Shown here in pieces: positions 7,627-15,262 of a DNA stretch of 64,000 bases. The notes under the pieces were generated by a model. That model saw only the letters and a list, made by a program, of their open reading frames with translations. It ran no database searches and had not been told where the DNA came from. Every line of letters starts with the position of its first letter. The stretch's first letter is position 1. A program made the position numbers and the translations under genes. Source of the DNA: Pelagibius sp050043265 (GTDB lineage Bacteria; Pseudomonadota; Alphaproteobacteria; Kiloniellales; Kiloniellaceae); NCBI GenBank assembly GCA_050043265.1, contig JBHJIR010000005.1, forward strand, positions 1-64,000. Direction: 5' to 3'.

Positions 7627-8904
7627 CTACTCCGCCGCCTTTTGATTCATGGGATTGCGCGGGTCTTCCTTCCAGTTCAGGTAGCCCTTGCCGTTGTCCA
7701 CCTCGACCATGGAGATACAGCCCTCCACCGGGCAGACATGCATGCAAAGGTTACAGCCCACGCATTCCTTGTCGACCACTTCGTAGCGCCGGTCGCCGTT
7801 TTGTTTCAGCGCCGTGATGGCCTGGTGGGAGGTGTCCTCGCAGGCGATGTGGCACAGGCCGCACGTGATGCAGTTGTCCTGGTCGAGCTTCGCGACGATC
7901 TCGTAGTTGATGTTGAGATACTGCCAGTCGGTCACGTTGGGGATGGCGGCACAGCGGAAGCCGTCCAGGCTCTTAAAGCCCTTCTCGTCCATCCAGTAGC
8001 CAAGGCCGTCGATCATGTCCTCGACGATCTTGAAGCCCTTGTGCATGGCGGCGGTGCAGACCTGCACCGAACCGGCGCCCAGGGTCATGAACTCGGCGGC
8101 GTCGCGCCAGTTGGAAATGCCGCCGATGCCGGAGATCGGCAGGCCGGCGCACGCGGGATCACGGGCGAGCTCCGCCACCATGCGCATGGCAATGGGTTTC
8201 ACCGCCGGACCGCAATAGCCGCTATGGGTTCCCTTGCCGTCCACGATCGGCGTCGGCGCCAGAAGGTCCAGGTCAACCGAGGGGATCGAGTTGATGGTGT
8301 TGATGAGGGAGACCGCATCCGCCCCGCCCTTCCTGGCGGCGCGGGCCGGCCCCAGGATATTGGCGACGTTGGGTGTCAGCTTCACGAAGACCGGCATGCG
8401 GGTGTGCGCCTTGCACCAGCGCGTCACCATCTCGATATATTCCGGCACCTGGCCGACGGCCGAGCCCATGCCGCGCTCCGACATGCCGTGCGGACAGCCA
8501 AAGTTCAGCTCCACCGCGTCGGCCCCCGTCTCCTCCACCTTGGCCAGGATGGCGCGCCAGTTCTCTTCCTCGCAGGGCACCATCAGGGAGACGACCATGG
8601 CGCGGTCGGGCCAGTCGCGCTTGACCTGCTTGATCTCGCGCAGGTTCACATCCAGCGGCCGGTCGGTGATCAGCTCGATGTTGCTGAAGCCGGCCATGCG
8701 GGTGCCGTTGTAGCTCATCGCCCCGTAGCGCGACGAAACGTTGACCACCGGCGGGTCCTCGCCCAGGGTCTTCCACACTACACCGCCCCAGCCGGCCTTG
8801 AAGGCGCGCACGACGTTGTATTCCTTGTCGGTCGGCGGCGCCGAGGCCAGCCAGAAGGGATTGGGTGACTTCACGCCGGCGAATTCGCAACGCAGATCAG
8901 CCAT
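7627..8904 (-). CDS. preA: NAD-dependent dihydropyrimidine dehydrogenase, catalytic subunit PreA
   Basis: A 425-residue FMN/iron-sulfur subunit that reduces uracil and thymine to dihydropyrimidines together with PreT. Residues ~1-320 form a dihydroorotate-dehydrogenase-like FMN barrel (NFGCPHGMSERGMG, KLTPNVANI, GIGGISNWRDA). The C terminus holds two 4Fe-4S motifs, CITCGLCHIAC and CVGCNLCMHVCP. The loop that carries the catalytic Cys in the mammalian enzyme (ACGQ) reads SAVGQ here, so the acid residue differs; from memory, bacterial PreA proteins also lack that Cys. ATG 8904 is favoured by a GGGGAG site seven bases upstream; the frame opens further upstream without support. Confidence 0.93.
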   Translation of the reverse strand: MADLRCEFAGVKSPNPFWLASAPPTDKEYNVVRAFKAGWGGVVWKTLGEDPPVVNVSSRYGAMSYNGTRMAGFSNIELITDRPLDVNLREIKQVKRDWPDRAMVVSLMVPCEEENWRAILAKVEETGADAVELNFGCPHGMSERGMGSAVGQVPEYIEMVTRWCKAHTRMPVFVKLTPNVANILGPARAARKGGADAVSLINTINSIPSVDLDLLAPTPIVDGKGTHSGYCGPAVKPIAMRMVAELARDPACAGLPISGIGGISNWRDAAEFMTLGAGSVQVCTAAMHKGFKIVEDMIDGLGYWMDEKGFKSLDGFRCAAIPNVTDWQYLNINYEIVAKLDQDNCITCGLCHIACEDTSHQAITALKQNGDRRYEVVDKECVGCNLCMHVCPVEGCISMVEVDNGKGYLNWKEDPRNPMNQKAAE

Positions 8905-8973
8905 GGTTTTTCTCCCCGCCTTGCGCCGCAGAGTGGGCGTCAACGCGTTCTACGATAGCCCCACACACACCAT

Positions 8974-9093
8974 TGTCGTCCCGGGGCTTGACCCCGGGAC
9001 CCATTGGCGTGGGCCCAGGGCGGAGCCATCCGATCTTTGGATCGGTCGAGCGGATCGGGCCATGGGTCCCGGCAACAAGTGCCGGGACGACAG
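8974..9093. repeat. Compound palindromic (REP/BIME-like) element, copy 2, inverted
   Basis: This is the counterpart of 6214-6328 in the opposite orientation: GTCCCGGGG-cttga-CCCCGGGAC comes first, then GTCCCGGC-aacaagt-GCCGGGAC, with the same TCGT and CCCAT flanks. The spacer between the hairpins differs and contains its own small palindrome (CCGATCTTTGGATCGG). It lies in the 243-base gap between preT and preA. With copy 1 it forms a long-range inverted repeat bracketing preA and the ureidopropionase gene. Confidence 0.85.
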
Positions 9094-9147
9094 CCGTGGT
9101 GTGGAAAGACCGAGGCACGCGTGCGGTCGATGGATGAACGGTTCCCG

Positions 9148-10506
9148 TCATTCCGCCCCCCCTCTGAGCCAGGCGTCGATGGCCTCGGCGGCCAGCTTGC
9201 CGTCCTGCACCGCGGCAACGGTCAGGTCCTCGCTGATGCCGATGCAGTCGCCGCCGGCCCAGACGTCGGGCAGCGAGGTGCGGCGATCTTCGCCCACCGC
9301 GATCCTGCCGCCATCCATCGCCAGGGTCTCGCTGCCGCCATTCACCTGCGGCAAGGGACTGAGGGTCTGGCCGATAGCCTTGAACAGCATGTCGACCGGC
9401 AGGGAGAAGATCTCGCCGGTGCCTTCCAGGCGGCCGTTGGCGTCGAGCCGCGTGTACTCGAAGACCGCATCGGTGATGTGCCCGTGCATCCCGCGCAGCT
9501 CGCGCGGCATCGCCCAGTGCTTGATCTTCACGCCGTTGACCTGGGCGAATTCCTGCTCGTGATGGGTGGCCGACATGCCCTCGGCCCCACGGCGGTAGAC
9601 CAGGGTGACGTCCTCGGCGCCCAGGCGCTTGGACTGCACGGCGATGTCGATGGCGGTGTTGCCGCCGCCGATCACCACTACCCGGCGGCCGACCGGCAGC
9701 GCCTTCAGATCGTCGCTCTGGCGCAGCTCGGCGATGAAGTCGACGGCATTATAGACGCCGTCCAGATCCTCGCCGTCCAGGCCGAGGGCGCGCACACCGC
9801 CCAGCCCCATGCCGAGAAACACCGCGTCGTAGTCGCGCCGCAGGTCGACGAGGGCGATCGTGCGCCCCAACGCCTGATCATAGCGGATATCGATGCCGCC
9901 GATGGCGCGCACGAAGTCGACCTCGTGCTGGGCGAAGCTGTCCGGCAGCTTGTAGGCGGCGATGCCGTATTCATTGAGGCCGCCGGGCTTCGGCCTGGCC
10001 TCCAGGATCGTCACGTCGTGGCCCCGCATCGCCAGGCGGTGGGCACAGGAAAGGCCCGCCGGCCCGGCGCCGACCACGGCCACCTTCTTGCCGCTGGGCG
10101 CCTGCCGCGTGAAGGGATGCACGTCGGCCGCCATCACCGCATCGGTGGCATAGCGCTGCAGCAGGCCGATCTGCACCGGCTTGGCCTCCTGCGCGTTGCG
10201 CACGCAGGCCTGCTGGCACAGCACCTCGGTCGGGCAGACCCGCGCGCCGGCGCCGCCCAGGATGTTCTCGTCCAGGATATCCTGCGCCGCGCCACGGACA
10301 TTGTCGGTGCCGATCTTGCGGATGAAGCTGGGAATGTCGATGCCCGTCGGGCAGGCCTCGATGCAGGGCGCGTCGTAGCAGAAGTAGCAGCGGCTGGCCT
10401 CGACCAGCGCAGCCTTGCGGTCGAGCGGCGGATGCACGTCGCTGAAATTCTCCGCGTAGGCGGAGTCCGGCAAACGCCCGGCCCGGATATCCGGCTGGTT
10501 CCCCAT
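9148..10506 (-). CDS. preT: Dihydropyrimidine dehydrogenase, NAD(P)H-FAD subunit PreT
   Basis: A 452-residue flavoprotein that passes electrons from NAD(P)H to PreA; first gene of the operon. The N-terminal ~110 residues are a GltD-like iron-sulfur domain (CYFCYDAPCIEACP and CPTEVLCQQAC). FAD is bound by VVGAGPAGLSCAHRL near residue 145 and NAD(P)H by VIGGGNTAIDIA. A conserved late GGDC lies near the C terminus (VWAGGDCIGISEDLTVAAVQDG), completing the FAD site. ATG 10506 has a GGGGAG site seven bases upstream. The 243-base gap to preA holds the inverted palindromic element. Confidence 0.92.
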   Translation of the reverse strand: MGNQPDIRAGRLPDSAYAENFSDVHPPLDRKAALVEASRCYFCYDAPCIEACPTGIDIPSFIRKIGTDNVRGAAQDILDENILGGAGARVCPTEVLCQQACVRNAQEAKPVQIGLLQRYATDAVMAADVHPFTRQAPSGKKVAVVGAGPAGLSCAHRLAMRGHDVTILEARPKPGGLNEYGIAAYKLPDSFAQHEVDFVRAIGGIDIRYDQALGRTIALVDLRRDYDAVFLGMGLGGVRALGLDGEDLDGVYNAVDFIAELRQSDDLKALPVGRRVVVIGGGNTAIDIAVQSKRLGAEDVTLVYRRGAEGMSATHHEQEFAQVNGVKIKHWAMPRELRGMHGHITDAVFEYTRLDANGRLEGTGEIFSLPVDMLFKAIGQTLSPLPQVNGGSETLAMDGGRIAVGEDRRTSLPDVWAGGDCIGISEDLTVAAVQDGKLAAEAIDAWLRGGAE

Positions 10507-10571
10507 TCTTGATCTCCCCGATCATGAGAGCGCAAACACTCTTACGGTGTCTTGCGTCTTTGTTGGCAAAG

Positions 10572-10601
10572 ACTGTAGCGTTGTCCTGACCAAGCGGTCA
10601 A
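10572..10601 (-). promoter_or_regulatory. Predicted sigma-70 promoter of the pyrimidine operon
   Basis: On the minus strand, TTGACC (bases 10601-10596) and TACAGT (10577-10572) are separated by 18 bases, matching -35 and -10 consensus at five and four of six positions. The -35 lies inside a RutR-type box, so regulator binding would block RNA polymerase. It is 66 bases upstream of the preT start codon. Confidence 0.5.
10586..10601. promoter_or_regulatory. RutR-type operator box 1
   Basis: CTGACCAAGCGGTCAA is a near-perfect palindrome that closely matches the RutR consensus TTGACCAnnTGGTCAA known from E. coli. Its centre is 22 bases, about two helical turns, from the centre of box 2, so two dimers could bind on one face of the DNA. 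It lies between the divergent preT and regulator genes and overlaps the predicted preT -35. Confidence 0.75.
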
Positions 10602-10607
10602 TTAAAT

Positions 10608-10623
10608 TTGACCAAACGGTCAG
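10608..10623. promoter_or_regulatory. RutR-type operator box 2
   Basis: TTGACCAAACGGTCAG is the second copy of the RutR-like palindrome, arranged as a mirror image of box 1 across an AT-rich six-base spacer. It is immediately upstream of a predicted promoter for the regulator gene, so it probably mediates autoregulation as well as repression of the pyrimidine operon. Confidence 0.75.
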
Positions 10624-10626
10624 GTT

Positions 10627-10655
10627 TTTACATGCCGCGCGGCGGCTGATATTCT
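10627..10655 (+). promoter_or_regulatory. Predicted promoter of the RutR-like regulator operon
   Basis: TTTACA (10627-10632) and TATTCT (10650-10655) are 17 bases apart on the plus strand. The -35 begins four bases after operator box 2. The predicted transcript start would be about 50 bases before the regulator's ATG. Confidence 0.4.
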
Positions 10656-10710
10656 CCTGGCAAATCAGGTGGATAGGCGCCATCACCGGCGCGCGACTGT
10701 AGGAGTGCGA

Positions 10711-11400
10711 ATGTCGGAAGTGGTTGCCAAGGACGGCGAGGCCGGGGAGGCCGAAGCCAGGGACGAGTCCTCACCGGGCCATATCCGCCTGCGCAACCGC
10801 GCGCTGATCCTGGCCGCCGCCGAAGAGGTCTTCGCGACCCAGGGCTACCGCGGCGCCACCACCGCGGCCATCGCCAAGAAGGCCGGCCTGCCCAAGGCCA
10901 ACGTGCACTACTATTTCGGCACCAAGGAAGCGCTCTACGCCGCCGTCCTGGAGGATATCCTGGGCCTCTGGCTGGGTGAACTGGACCGCCTCACCGAGAA
11001 TAGCGACCCGGCCACGGCACTGGCCGACTACATCCGCGCCAAGATCCGCCACTCGCGGGAACGCCCCCTGGCCTCCAAGGTCTACTCCAACGAGATGGTG
11101 CGCGGCGCCCGCCATACCCGCGACTTCCTGAAGAACGAGCTGCGCAATCTGGTGAAGGACAAGGCGAAAGTCTTGGAAGCCTGGGCTGCGGCAGGCAAGA
11201 TGGAGCCTGTCGATCCGGTGCACTTCTTTTCGGTGATCTGGGCGGCGACGCAGCATTACGCCGACTTCGACGTACAGGTCGCCGCGCTGCTCGGACGGCG
11301 CCAGCTCGGCGCCAAGGACTACGATGAGGCGGCCGAAACCGTGGTGCGCATGGTGCTGCGCGGCTGCGGCCTGAAGGACAAAGAGAGCGAGAAGCCATGA
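10711..11400 (+). CDS. TetR-family regulator, RutR-like
   Basis: A 229-residue one-component regulator. After a ~25-residue acidic, poorly conserved N terminus comes a TetR helix-turn-helix (residues ~28-75: LILAAAEEVFATQGYRGATT, then KAGLPKANVHYYFGTKEALY). The C-terminal ligand domain resembles the RutR/YcdC type (SKVYSNEMVRGARH...VIWAATQHYADFD). RutR in E. coli senses uracil/thymine and binds TTGACCA half-sites; two such boxes lie just upstream. I chose ATG 10711 because AGGAG sits five bases before it; the frame is open further upstream. The stop overlaps the next gene by four bases (ATGA). Likely role: derepression of pyrimidine catabolism when pyrimidines are present. Confidence 0.88.
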   Translation: MSEVVAKDGEAGEAEARDESSPGHIRLRNRALILAAAEEVFATQGYRGATTAAIAKKAGLPKANVHYYFGTKEALYAAVLEDILGLWLGELDRLTENSDPATALADYIRAKIRHSRERPLASKVYSNEMVRGARHTRDFLKNELRNLVKDKAKVLEAWAAAGKMEPVDPVHFFSVIWAATQHYADFDVQVAALLGRRQLGAKDYDEAAETVVRMVLRGCGLKDKESEKP

Positions 11401-11711
11401 TCAAGGCGGTGATCCTGCTGAAGCGCAAGGACAGCATGACGCTTCAGGATTTTTCCGACTGGATGCTGAAGGAACACGTGCCGATGGCGCTGAAGCTGGA
11501 CGGGCTTAAGCGCTACCAGGTGAACATCGCCACGGACGCCGACGGCGACTACGACGGTGTCAGCGAACTGTGGTTCGACAGTGAGGCCGCCATGCTGGCC
11601 GCCTACGCCAGCGACCACGGCAAGGCGGTCGCCGCCGATTCCACGGCCCACGTGAAGACGCGCAAGCGCCTCGTCGTCGAAGAACATCCCTTCACTCCCA
11701 CCGCCAGCTGA
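11397..11711 (+). CDS. EthD-family (dimeric alpha-beta barrel) protein
   Basis: A 104-residue protein of the EthD fold: MIKAVILLKRKDSMTLQDFS, the HVPMALKLDGLKRYQVN segment, and a C-terminal strand with VKTRKRLVVEEH. Family members are small dimeric ferredoxin-like barrels, some linked to degradation of ethers or aromatic compounds and many of unknown role. It is translationally coupled to the RutR-like gene (ATGA overlap) and followed 11 bases later by a GhrA-type reductase. The context suggests a part in handling a product of pyrimidine breakdown, but that is inference only. Confidence 0.75.
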   Translation: MIKAVILLKRKDSMTLQDFSDWMLKEHVPMALKLDGLKRYQVNIATDADGDYDGVSELWFDSEAAMLAAYASDHGKAVAADSTAHVKTRKRLVVEEHPFTPTAS

Positions 11712-11722
11712 GTTTCCTTCCT

Positions 11723-12661
11723 ATGTCTCTTGTCGTTCGTGTCGGAGCCGCCCGCGCGCCCTGGTGGCGCGATATCCTGCAGTCCCTGCTGCTCGAAACC
11801 GAAGTGCGCCTGTGGGACGACCCCGGCGACAAGGCCAAGGTGGAATACGCCGTGGTGTGGCAGCCGCCGCCCGGCGGCCTGAAGACCTTTCCGAACCTGA
11901 AGGTCATCGTTTCCATGGGCGCCGGCATCGATCACGTGCTGCGCGACCCGGAGTTGCCGCAGCACCTGCCGATCATCCGTACCGTGGGGCCGGACCTGAC
12001 CCAGCGCATGCGCGAATACGTGCTGCTGCACGTGCTGCGCTTCCACCGCCGCCTGCCGGAGATCGAGGCATCGTTCCAGAAGCGCGAGTGGAACCAGATC
12101 ATCACCCCGGTGGCGCCGGACCGGTCCGTCGGCGTGCTGGGCCTCGGCAACATGGGCGCCGACTGCGCCCGGCACCTCGCCGCCATCGGCTTCGACGTGC
12201 ACGGCTGGTCGCGCCGCCCGAAAGAACCGGGCAGCATTCCGGGCGTCACCTGCCATCACGGGCCGGCGGGCCTGGGCGATCAGCTGAAGCGCGCCGAAAT
12301 CCTGGTCTGCCTGCTGCCGCTGACCCCGGCCACCACCGGTATCCTGAACAAGGACCTCTTCGCCCAATTGCCCGAAGGCGCCTGCGTCATCAACGTCGGG
12401 CGCGGCCAGCACCTGGTCGAGGAAGACCTGATCCCGGCGCTGGACAGCGGCCGGCTGGGCGGTGCCACCCTGGACGTGCTGCACGTCGAGCCGGCGGCCG
12501 AGGACCACCCCTTCTGGAGCCACCCCAAGATCCTGCTGACCCCGCACGTGGCCAGCCTGATCGACCCGGAGGCCGGGGCCAAGATTATCGCCGCCAACCT
12601 GAAGCGCTTCATGGCCGGCGAACCGGTCCCCGACATGGTGGACGTGTCGCAGGGGTACTAG
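11723..12661 (+). CDS. Glyoxylate/hydroxypyruvate reductase A-type 2-hydroxyacid dehydrogenase
   Basis: A 312-residue NAD(P)H-dependent 2-hydroxyacid dehydrogenase of the GhrA branch. The glycine-rich nucleotide motif is GVLGLGNMGADCARHLAAIG near residue 135, followed by GWSRRPKE, where two Arg favour NADPH. The catalytic Arg-Glu-His set is consistent with INVGRGQHLVEEDL, the Glu in DVLHVEPAAEDHPFW and the His in LTPHVAS. It would reduce glyoxylate, hydroxypyruvate or a related 2-oxo acid. No strong ribosome site is visible before ATG 11723. It sits in the run regulator-EthD-reductase-nitroreductase, probably one transcript. Confidence 0.85.
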   Translation: MSLVVRVGAARAPWWRDILQSLLLETEVRLWDDPGDKAKVEYAVVWQPPPGGLKTFPNLKVIVSMGAGIDHVLRDPELPQHLPIIRTVGPDLTQRMREYVLLHVLRFHRRLPEIEASFQKREWNQIITPVAPDRSVGVLGLGNMGADCARHLAAIGFDVHGWSRRPKEPGSIPGVTCHHGPAGLGDQLKRAEILVCLLPLTPATTGILNKDLFAQLPEGACVINVGRGQHLVEEDLIPALDSGRLGGATLDVLHVEPAAEDHPFWSHPKILLTPHVASLIDPEAGAKIIAANLKRFMAGEPVPDMVDVSQGY

Positions 12662-12665
12662 CCAA

Positions 12666-13265
12666 GTGACGGTGGCACCCAGCGACGTCCCGCTGCATGC
12701 CGCCCTCGCGGCGCGCCGCAGCGTGCGCGACTTCACCGGGCGGCCCGTTCCGCTGCAGAGTCTGCAGCGGCTGTTCTGGGCGGCCCAGGGCGTGACCGGC
12801 GACGAAGGCAGGCGCACGGCGCCCTCGGCCCATGCGCTGCATCCGCTGCGCCTGGGGCTGGTCGCCGGAAACATCGAGGGCTTGGCGCCCGGCCTCTACG
12901 AGCCGGGCGGCGATCACTCGGCACCGAAATTGGTCAAGGCGGGCGACCTGCGCCCTGCGCTGGAGGCCGCGGCCCTGGAGGCGCAGCCCTGGATCGGCAG
13001 TGCGGCGGCGGTGCTGGTGATCTATGCCGACATGGACAAGGTGACCGGCCATTTCGCCGACCAGCCGCCCTTTGGGGAGCGCGGGGCGCGCTATGTCTAT
13101 ATCGAAGCGGGCGCGGCGGCGCAGAATGCCCTGCTGCAGGCCACGGTGGAGGGCCTGGGCGGCGTGCTGGTGGCCGGCTTCCGCGACGCGTCGACAGCCG
13201 AGGTGCTGGGCTTGGAGACGCCCTTCGCTCCGCTGCTCTACCTCTGCCTTGGCTGGCCGAAATAA
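12666..13265 (+). CDS. Nitroreductase-family FMN oxidoreductase
   Basis: A 199-residue flavin enzyme. The N-terminal ALAARRSVRDFTGRPVP and LQRLFWAAQGVTG segments are the FMN-phosphate-binding start of the nitroreductase fold, and AAQNALLQATVEGLGGVLVAGF is the core helix and glycine strand. It is close to SagB/thiazole-oxidase-like dehydrogenases. The start appears to be GTG at 12666, four bases after the reductase stop. In the unrelated Rut pathway a nitroreductase-family enzyme (RutE) reduces malonic semialdehyde, so a comparable role beside a RutR-like regulator is conceivable but unproven. Confidence 0.8.
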   Translation: MTVAPSDVPLHAALAARRSVRDFTGRPVPLQSLQRLFWAAQGVTGDEGRRTAPSAHALHPLRLGLVAGNIEGLAPGLYEPGGDHSAPKLVKAGDLRPALEAAALEAQPWIGSAAAVLVIYADMDKVTGHFADQPPFGERGARYVYIEAGAAAQNALLQATVEGLGGVLVAGFRDASTAEVLGLETPFAPLLYLCLGWPK

Positions 13266-13389
13266 CGCCGACCCGCAGCGGTATGGCAGGGCGCAGGAGT
13301 ATTAGGCGCTGCCGCAAAGGCTTCCCCCGCCGCGCCCAGCCGTCTATCCTCCCCGCCGCCGCCAGAAGAACGCCGATTGGGGAGAGACC

Positions 13390-14631
13390 ATGCAGGGGCC
13401 GCAAGGTCTGAAACGGGTATGGGGCGCGGCCGGGCTGGCCGTGGCGCTGCTGCTGAGCCTGGCGGCGGCGCCCGCAGGTGCGACGGATAAGCCGCCGGCC
13501 CCGCCCTACATCGTCATCGACGCCCAGACCGGCGCCGTGCTGGCGGCGGAAAACGCCACCCATCCCTGGTATCCCGCCTCTGTCACCAAGGCGATGACCG
13601 CCTACATGGTGTTCCAGGCGCTGGCCGACGGCCGGCTGAGCGACAGCCAGAAGATCACGGTTTCCGCCAGGGCCGCCGGCCAGCCGCCGGGCAAGATCGG
13701 CCTTCGGGCCGGGTCGAAGGTCAGCGTGAAGCTGCTGCTGGAAGCGATGATCGTGCGCTCCGCCAACGATGCCGCCGTGGCCCTGGCCGAGGCCGTCGCC
13801 GGCAGCGAGGCGCAGTTCGCCACCGCCATGACGCGCCAGGCCCAGGCCCTGGGTATGAGCCAGACGGTCTTTTCCAACGCCTCCGGCCTGCCCGACCCGG
13901 CCCAGGTCACCACGGCCCGCGACCTGGCCGTGCTGGCGCGCGCCCTGATGCGGGATTTCCCGGACCGCTTCGGCCTGTTCAGCAAGACCTACGTGGTGTT
14001 CAACGGCCAGTCGCGCCCGACGCTGCTGAGCTGGCTCGGCAGTTACAGGGGGGCCAAGGGCATCAAGACCGGCTTCACCTGCGGCTCCGGCTACAACCTG
14101 CTGGCCGCGGCGGAGCGCAACGGCCGGCGCCTCATCGGCGTGGTGCTGGGCGGCCGGACCAGCGGGCAGCGCAACGCCCTCATGCGCAAGGTGATGGATG
14201 CCGGCTTTGACCGGGCAGCCGGCGGCGCGGCGGGCAGCCTGCTGGTATCGTCGCTGCGCGGCGATCCCCGGGTGAGCGTGCCCTACGTGCTGGCCAGCGG
14301 CACCTGCGCCGTCGGCATCAGCCCCGGCACGGAAATGATGGCTAAGGGCGCGCTGCCCGGCTGGGGCCTCGTCTTCGGCTCCTTCGTCAGCAAGGACGAG
14401 GCCCAGGCGCGCATTGCAGAAAACCGGGCCGCCCTGAAAGACGTGGTCGACCGGGGCAAGCCGACCATCGTCGCCCGCACCAGCATCGCCACCCACCGTT
14501 ACAGCGCGCTGCTGGTGGGGCTGGAGCCCGACGATGCGGGCTCGGCCTGCCGTCACCTGCAGACGCTGGGGGTCTATTGTCTGGCCGTGCCCCCCAAGCT
14601 GTTGAACAACCCGCAGGCGCTCTGGCGTTAG
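13390..14631 (+). CDS. D-alanyl-D-alanine carboxypeptidase (S11, PBP5/6-type)
   Basis: A 413-residue secreted penicillin-binding protein that trims the terminal D-Ala of peptidoglycan stem peptides. A signal peptide covers residues 1-32 (LAVALLLSLAAAPAGA). The S11 active-site motifs are complete: SVTK at 64-67 (nucleophile and general-base Lys), SAN at 124-126 and KTG at 226-228. After the catalytic domain, a ~100-residue C-terminal region (LPGWGLVFGSFVSKDEAQAR onward) looks like a SPOR-type peptidoglycan-binding domain in place of the usual PBP5 stalk and amphipathic anchor. This layout is common in alphaproteobacteria. It appears monocistronic. Confidence 0.92.
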   Translation: MQGPQGLKRVWGAAGLAVALLLSLAAAPAGATDKPPAPPYIVIDAQTGAVLAAENATHPWYPASVTKAMTAYMVFQALADGRLSDSQKITVSARAAGQPPGKIGLRAGSKVSVKLLLEAMIVRSANDAAVALAEAVAGSEAQFATAMTRQAQALGMSQTVFSNASGLPDPAQVTTARDLAVLARALMRDFPDRFGLFSKTYVVFNGQSRPTLLSWLGSYRGAKGIKTGFTCGSGYNLLAAAERNGRRLIGVVLGGRTSGQRNALMRKVMDAGFDRAAGGAAGSLLVSSLRGDPRVSVPYVLASGTCAVGISPGTEMMAKGALPGWGLVFGSFVSKDEAQARIAENRAALKDVVDRGKPTIVARTSIATHRYSALLVGLEPDDAGSACRHLQTLGVYCLAVPPKLLNNPQALWR

Positions 14632-14665
14632 CCCGGGTGGCGGCAACAAAGAGCGGTGCTTGGGG

Positions 14666-15244
14666 ATGAACGATCTGGAAGACGCCATGACGGCGCGCGC
14701 GAAGATGCTCGCCGGACTGACCTACGACATCATGGACCCGGAGTTGATCGCCCTGCGCGAGGCCGCCCGCCGCGCCTTCTATGCCTATAACGGTTCGAAC
14801 CCCATGGAGGCCGACCCGCCGAGTGAAATCCTGGCAGGCATCCTCGGCGCCTTCGGCCAGGGCGCCTTCGTGGAGGCCCCCTTCCGCTGCGCCTACGGCG
14901 TGAACACGCATATCGGCGAAGGAGCGTTTCTCAACACCGGCTGCGTGATCCTGGATTGCGCCCGCGTGGAGATCGGTGAGAAGTGCCTGCTCGGCCCGGC
15001 GGTGCAGATCTATACCGCGATTCATCCGCTCGACCCGGTCGAGCGCGCCGCGGGCATCGAAACCGCCAAACCCGTGATCCTGGGCTACAACGTCTGGATC
15101 GGCGGCGCCGCCGTGATCCTGCCCGGCGTCAGCGTCGGCGACAACGCCGTGATCGGTGCGGGCAGCGTGGTGACGAAGGACGTGCCGGCGAACACCGTCG
15201 TGGCCGGCAACCCGGCGACGGTCATCCGCCGGATCGGCGTCTGA
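14666..15244 (+). CDS. Maltose/nodulation-type O-acetyltransferase (left-handed beta helix)
   Basis: A 192-residue hexapeptide-repeat acetyltransferase. The N-terminal maltose acetyltransferase segment (ARAKMLAGLTYDIMDPELIA) precedes the beta-helix, whose last coils read VWIGGAAVILPGVSVGDNAVIGAGSVVTKD. The catalytic His is the one in TAIHPLDPVER. The usual acceptor is a sugar hydroxyl, with acetyl-CoA as donor. The start may be ATG 14666 or ATG 14687; the latter has GGAAGA just upstream and matches the length at which family members begin. The acceptor cannot be deduced; the exopolysaccharide locus is 11 kb away. Confidence 0.85.
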   Translation: MNDLEDAMTARAKMLAGLTYDIMDPELIALREAARRAFYAYNGSNPMEADPPSEILAGILGAFGQGAFVEAPFRCAYGVNTHIGEGAFLNTGCVILDCARVEIGEKCLLGPAVQIYTAIHPLDPVERAAGIETAKPVILGYNVWIGGAAVILPGVSVGDNAVIGAGSVVTKDVPANTVVAGNPATVIRRIGV

Positions 15245-15262
15245 TCTCCCGGGACAGGGTCC

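Noticed and set aside
6346..8868. An 840-codon open frame on the plus strand opposite preA and the ureidopropionase gene
   Set aside because: It is the antisense shadow of two well-supported genes; its product is His/Gly/Arg/Asp-rich with no domain and no ribosome site. The same applies to long frames at 1245-3260, 8741-10512, 21133-23261, 33126-35555 and 60708-62552.
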